Positions 33,243 to 33,689 of a stretch of 33,689 bases of DNA are shown here, one piece after another. The first letter of the stretch is position 1, and every line of letters begins with the position of its first letter. The notes below the pieces were generated by a model. It ran no database searches and was not told where the DNA came from. It saw only the letters and a list, made by a program, of their open reading frames with translations. A program made the position numbers and the translations under genes. The DNA is from Lysobacterales bacterium (GTDB lineage Bacteria > Pseudomonadota > Gammaproteobacteria > Nevskiales > Salinisphaeraceae): positions 1 to 33,689 of the forward strand of contig PBAO01000017.1 in assembly GCA_002715985.1 (NCBI GenBank), in the 5' to 3' direction.

Positions 33243-33271
33243 TTGATGAACGGGCTTAGGCACAATATATA
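33243..33271 (+). promoter_or_regulatory. Candidate nrdA promoter
   Basis: TTGATG (33243-33248) and TATATA (33266-33271) are separated by 17 nt. The -10 lies inside the first NrdR-like box and the -35 abuts the last DnaA-like box, a layout suited to repression by NrdR and control by DnaA. A second possible -10 (GATAAA, near 33283) is downstream. Confidence 0.5.
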
Positions 33272-33316
33272 GTGATTCAGATGATAAATACCGGGGATTG
33301 ACCACAGCATCTAGTG
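33261..33316 (+). promoter_or_regulatory. nrdR box: Two NrdR-box-like sites upstream of nrdA
   Basis: CACAATATATAGTG (33261-33274) and CACAGCATCTAGTG (33303-33316) resemble the NrdR consensus (ACACWATATATWGTGT type). They are 42 bp apart, exactly four helical turns, which matches the known habit of NrdR to bind two boxes on the same face of DNA. The second box is the more degenerate. NrdR represses ribonucleotide reductase genes when dATP is high. Confidence 0.7.
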
Positions 33317-33423
33317 GGGTATCTTTAGCAGCCAACGCACCGGCCAGCGTCGTCATACGGCGTGCGGCCACCGCAGGACACCGCGATCAAAGCGGCGCGC
33401 CACCCATTTTCTCGGGAGCAGAC

Positions 33424-33689
33424 ATGGCAGACACACAGGTATCGGAGCGAACGGAGCACCGCCCGCAGGCCGGCGACCAGCCCAGTCAGGGCGCGGCCCT
33501 GGCGGCCACTCAGCCGGGTTCGCACAAGGTCATCCGTCGCAATGGCAAGGTTACGCCGTTCGATGCCTCCAAGATCGAGCTGGCCGTCACCAAGGCCTTC
33601 ATCGACGTGGAAGGCCAGCAGGGCGCGGCCTCGAGCCGTATCCGCCAGACCGTCAAGGACATCACCGAGCAGGTCGTCCAGGGCGTGAC
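33424..33689 (+). CDS. nrdA: Ribonucleotide reductase large subunit, N-terminal fragment
   Basis: The frame is open from the ATG at 33424 to the window end (88 codons). A low-complexity N-terminal tail (MADTQVSERTEHRPQAGDQP and on to about residue 33) precedes an ATP-cone domain: KVIRRNGKVTPFDASKIELAV followed by TKAFIDVEGQQGAASSRIRQTVKDITEQV. The same tail-plus-cone start is known in Pseudomonas-type class Ia NrdA, where the cone binds ATP or dATP to switch activity. Catalytic parts lie beyond the window. The DnaA-like and NrdR-like sites upstream support the identity. Confidence 0.93.
   Translation, partial: MADTQVSERTEHRPQAGDQPSQGAALAATQPGSHKVIRRNGKVTPFDASKIELAVTKAFIDVEGQQGAASSRIRQTVKDITEQVVQGV

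Overview
The window is a piece of a GC-rich gammaproteobacterial chromosome. Gene content and order (rpe-trpEGDC, osmC-speD, holA-proA-nadD-rsfS-rlmH-rng-yhdP, sixA, nrdA with an N-terminal ATP-cone) are those of Pseudomonas-like or deeper gammaproteobacteria. An alkane hydroxylase cluster, acidic proteins and three very Asp-rich calcium-repeat lipoproteins suggest a marine or halophilic hydrocarbon degrader. Salinisphaera or a relative is my best guess, from memory of that genus and not from any search. No tRNA, rRNA, insertion sequence, prophage or CRISPR array was seen.

Layout. 1-7867 (minus strand): a compact housekeeping run, osmC-like > speD > holA > proA > nadD > rsfS > rlmH > rng > yhdP-like (truncated by the window edge), with several start/stop overlaps. 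7868-18060: an accessory block of three paralogous genes on the minus strand (here called A, B and C). Each encodes an outer-membrane lipoprotein with thrombospondin type 3 (TSP3) calcium-binding repeats and a shared ~170-residue C-terminal module. Each has its own Shine-Dalgarno (SD) sequence and a strong intrinsic terminator, and they are separated by ~800-bp non-coding spacers; A and B have AT-rich upstream patches. 18082-23289 (minus): trpEGDC with a probable Trp-rich leader peptide (trpL) upstream of trpE, then rpe. 23583-24509 (plus): purC. 24489-28270 (minus): an ankyrin-like membrane protein, a methylisocitrate lyase, a class 3 aldehyde dehydrogenase and a TetR regulator. 28425-31168 (plus): alkB, rubredoxin and rubredoxin reductase. 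31238-32888 (minus): an FAD oxidoreductase and sixA. 33424-end (plus): the start of nrdA, preceded by three DnaA-box-like sites and two NrdR-box-like sites.

How the genes work together. AlkB, rubredoxin and rubredoxin reductase form a complete electron-transfer chain for terminal alkane hydroxylation. The divergent TetR gene, a 14-bp perfect palindrome between the two promoters, and the class 3 aldehyde dehydrogenase with a hydrophobic tail suggest a self-contained, regulated alkane-to-fatty-acid locus. The trp genes make tryptophan from chorismate as far as indole-3-glycerol phosphate. The most unusual part is the TSP3 block. It lies between trpC and osmC-speD, where Pseudomonas-type genomes carry crp/vfr, and no crp is present in the window.
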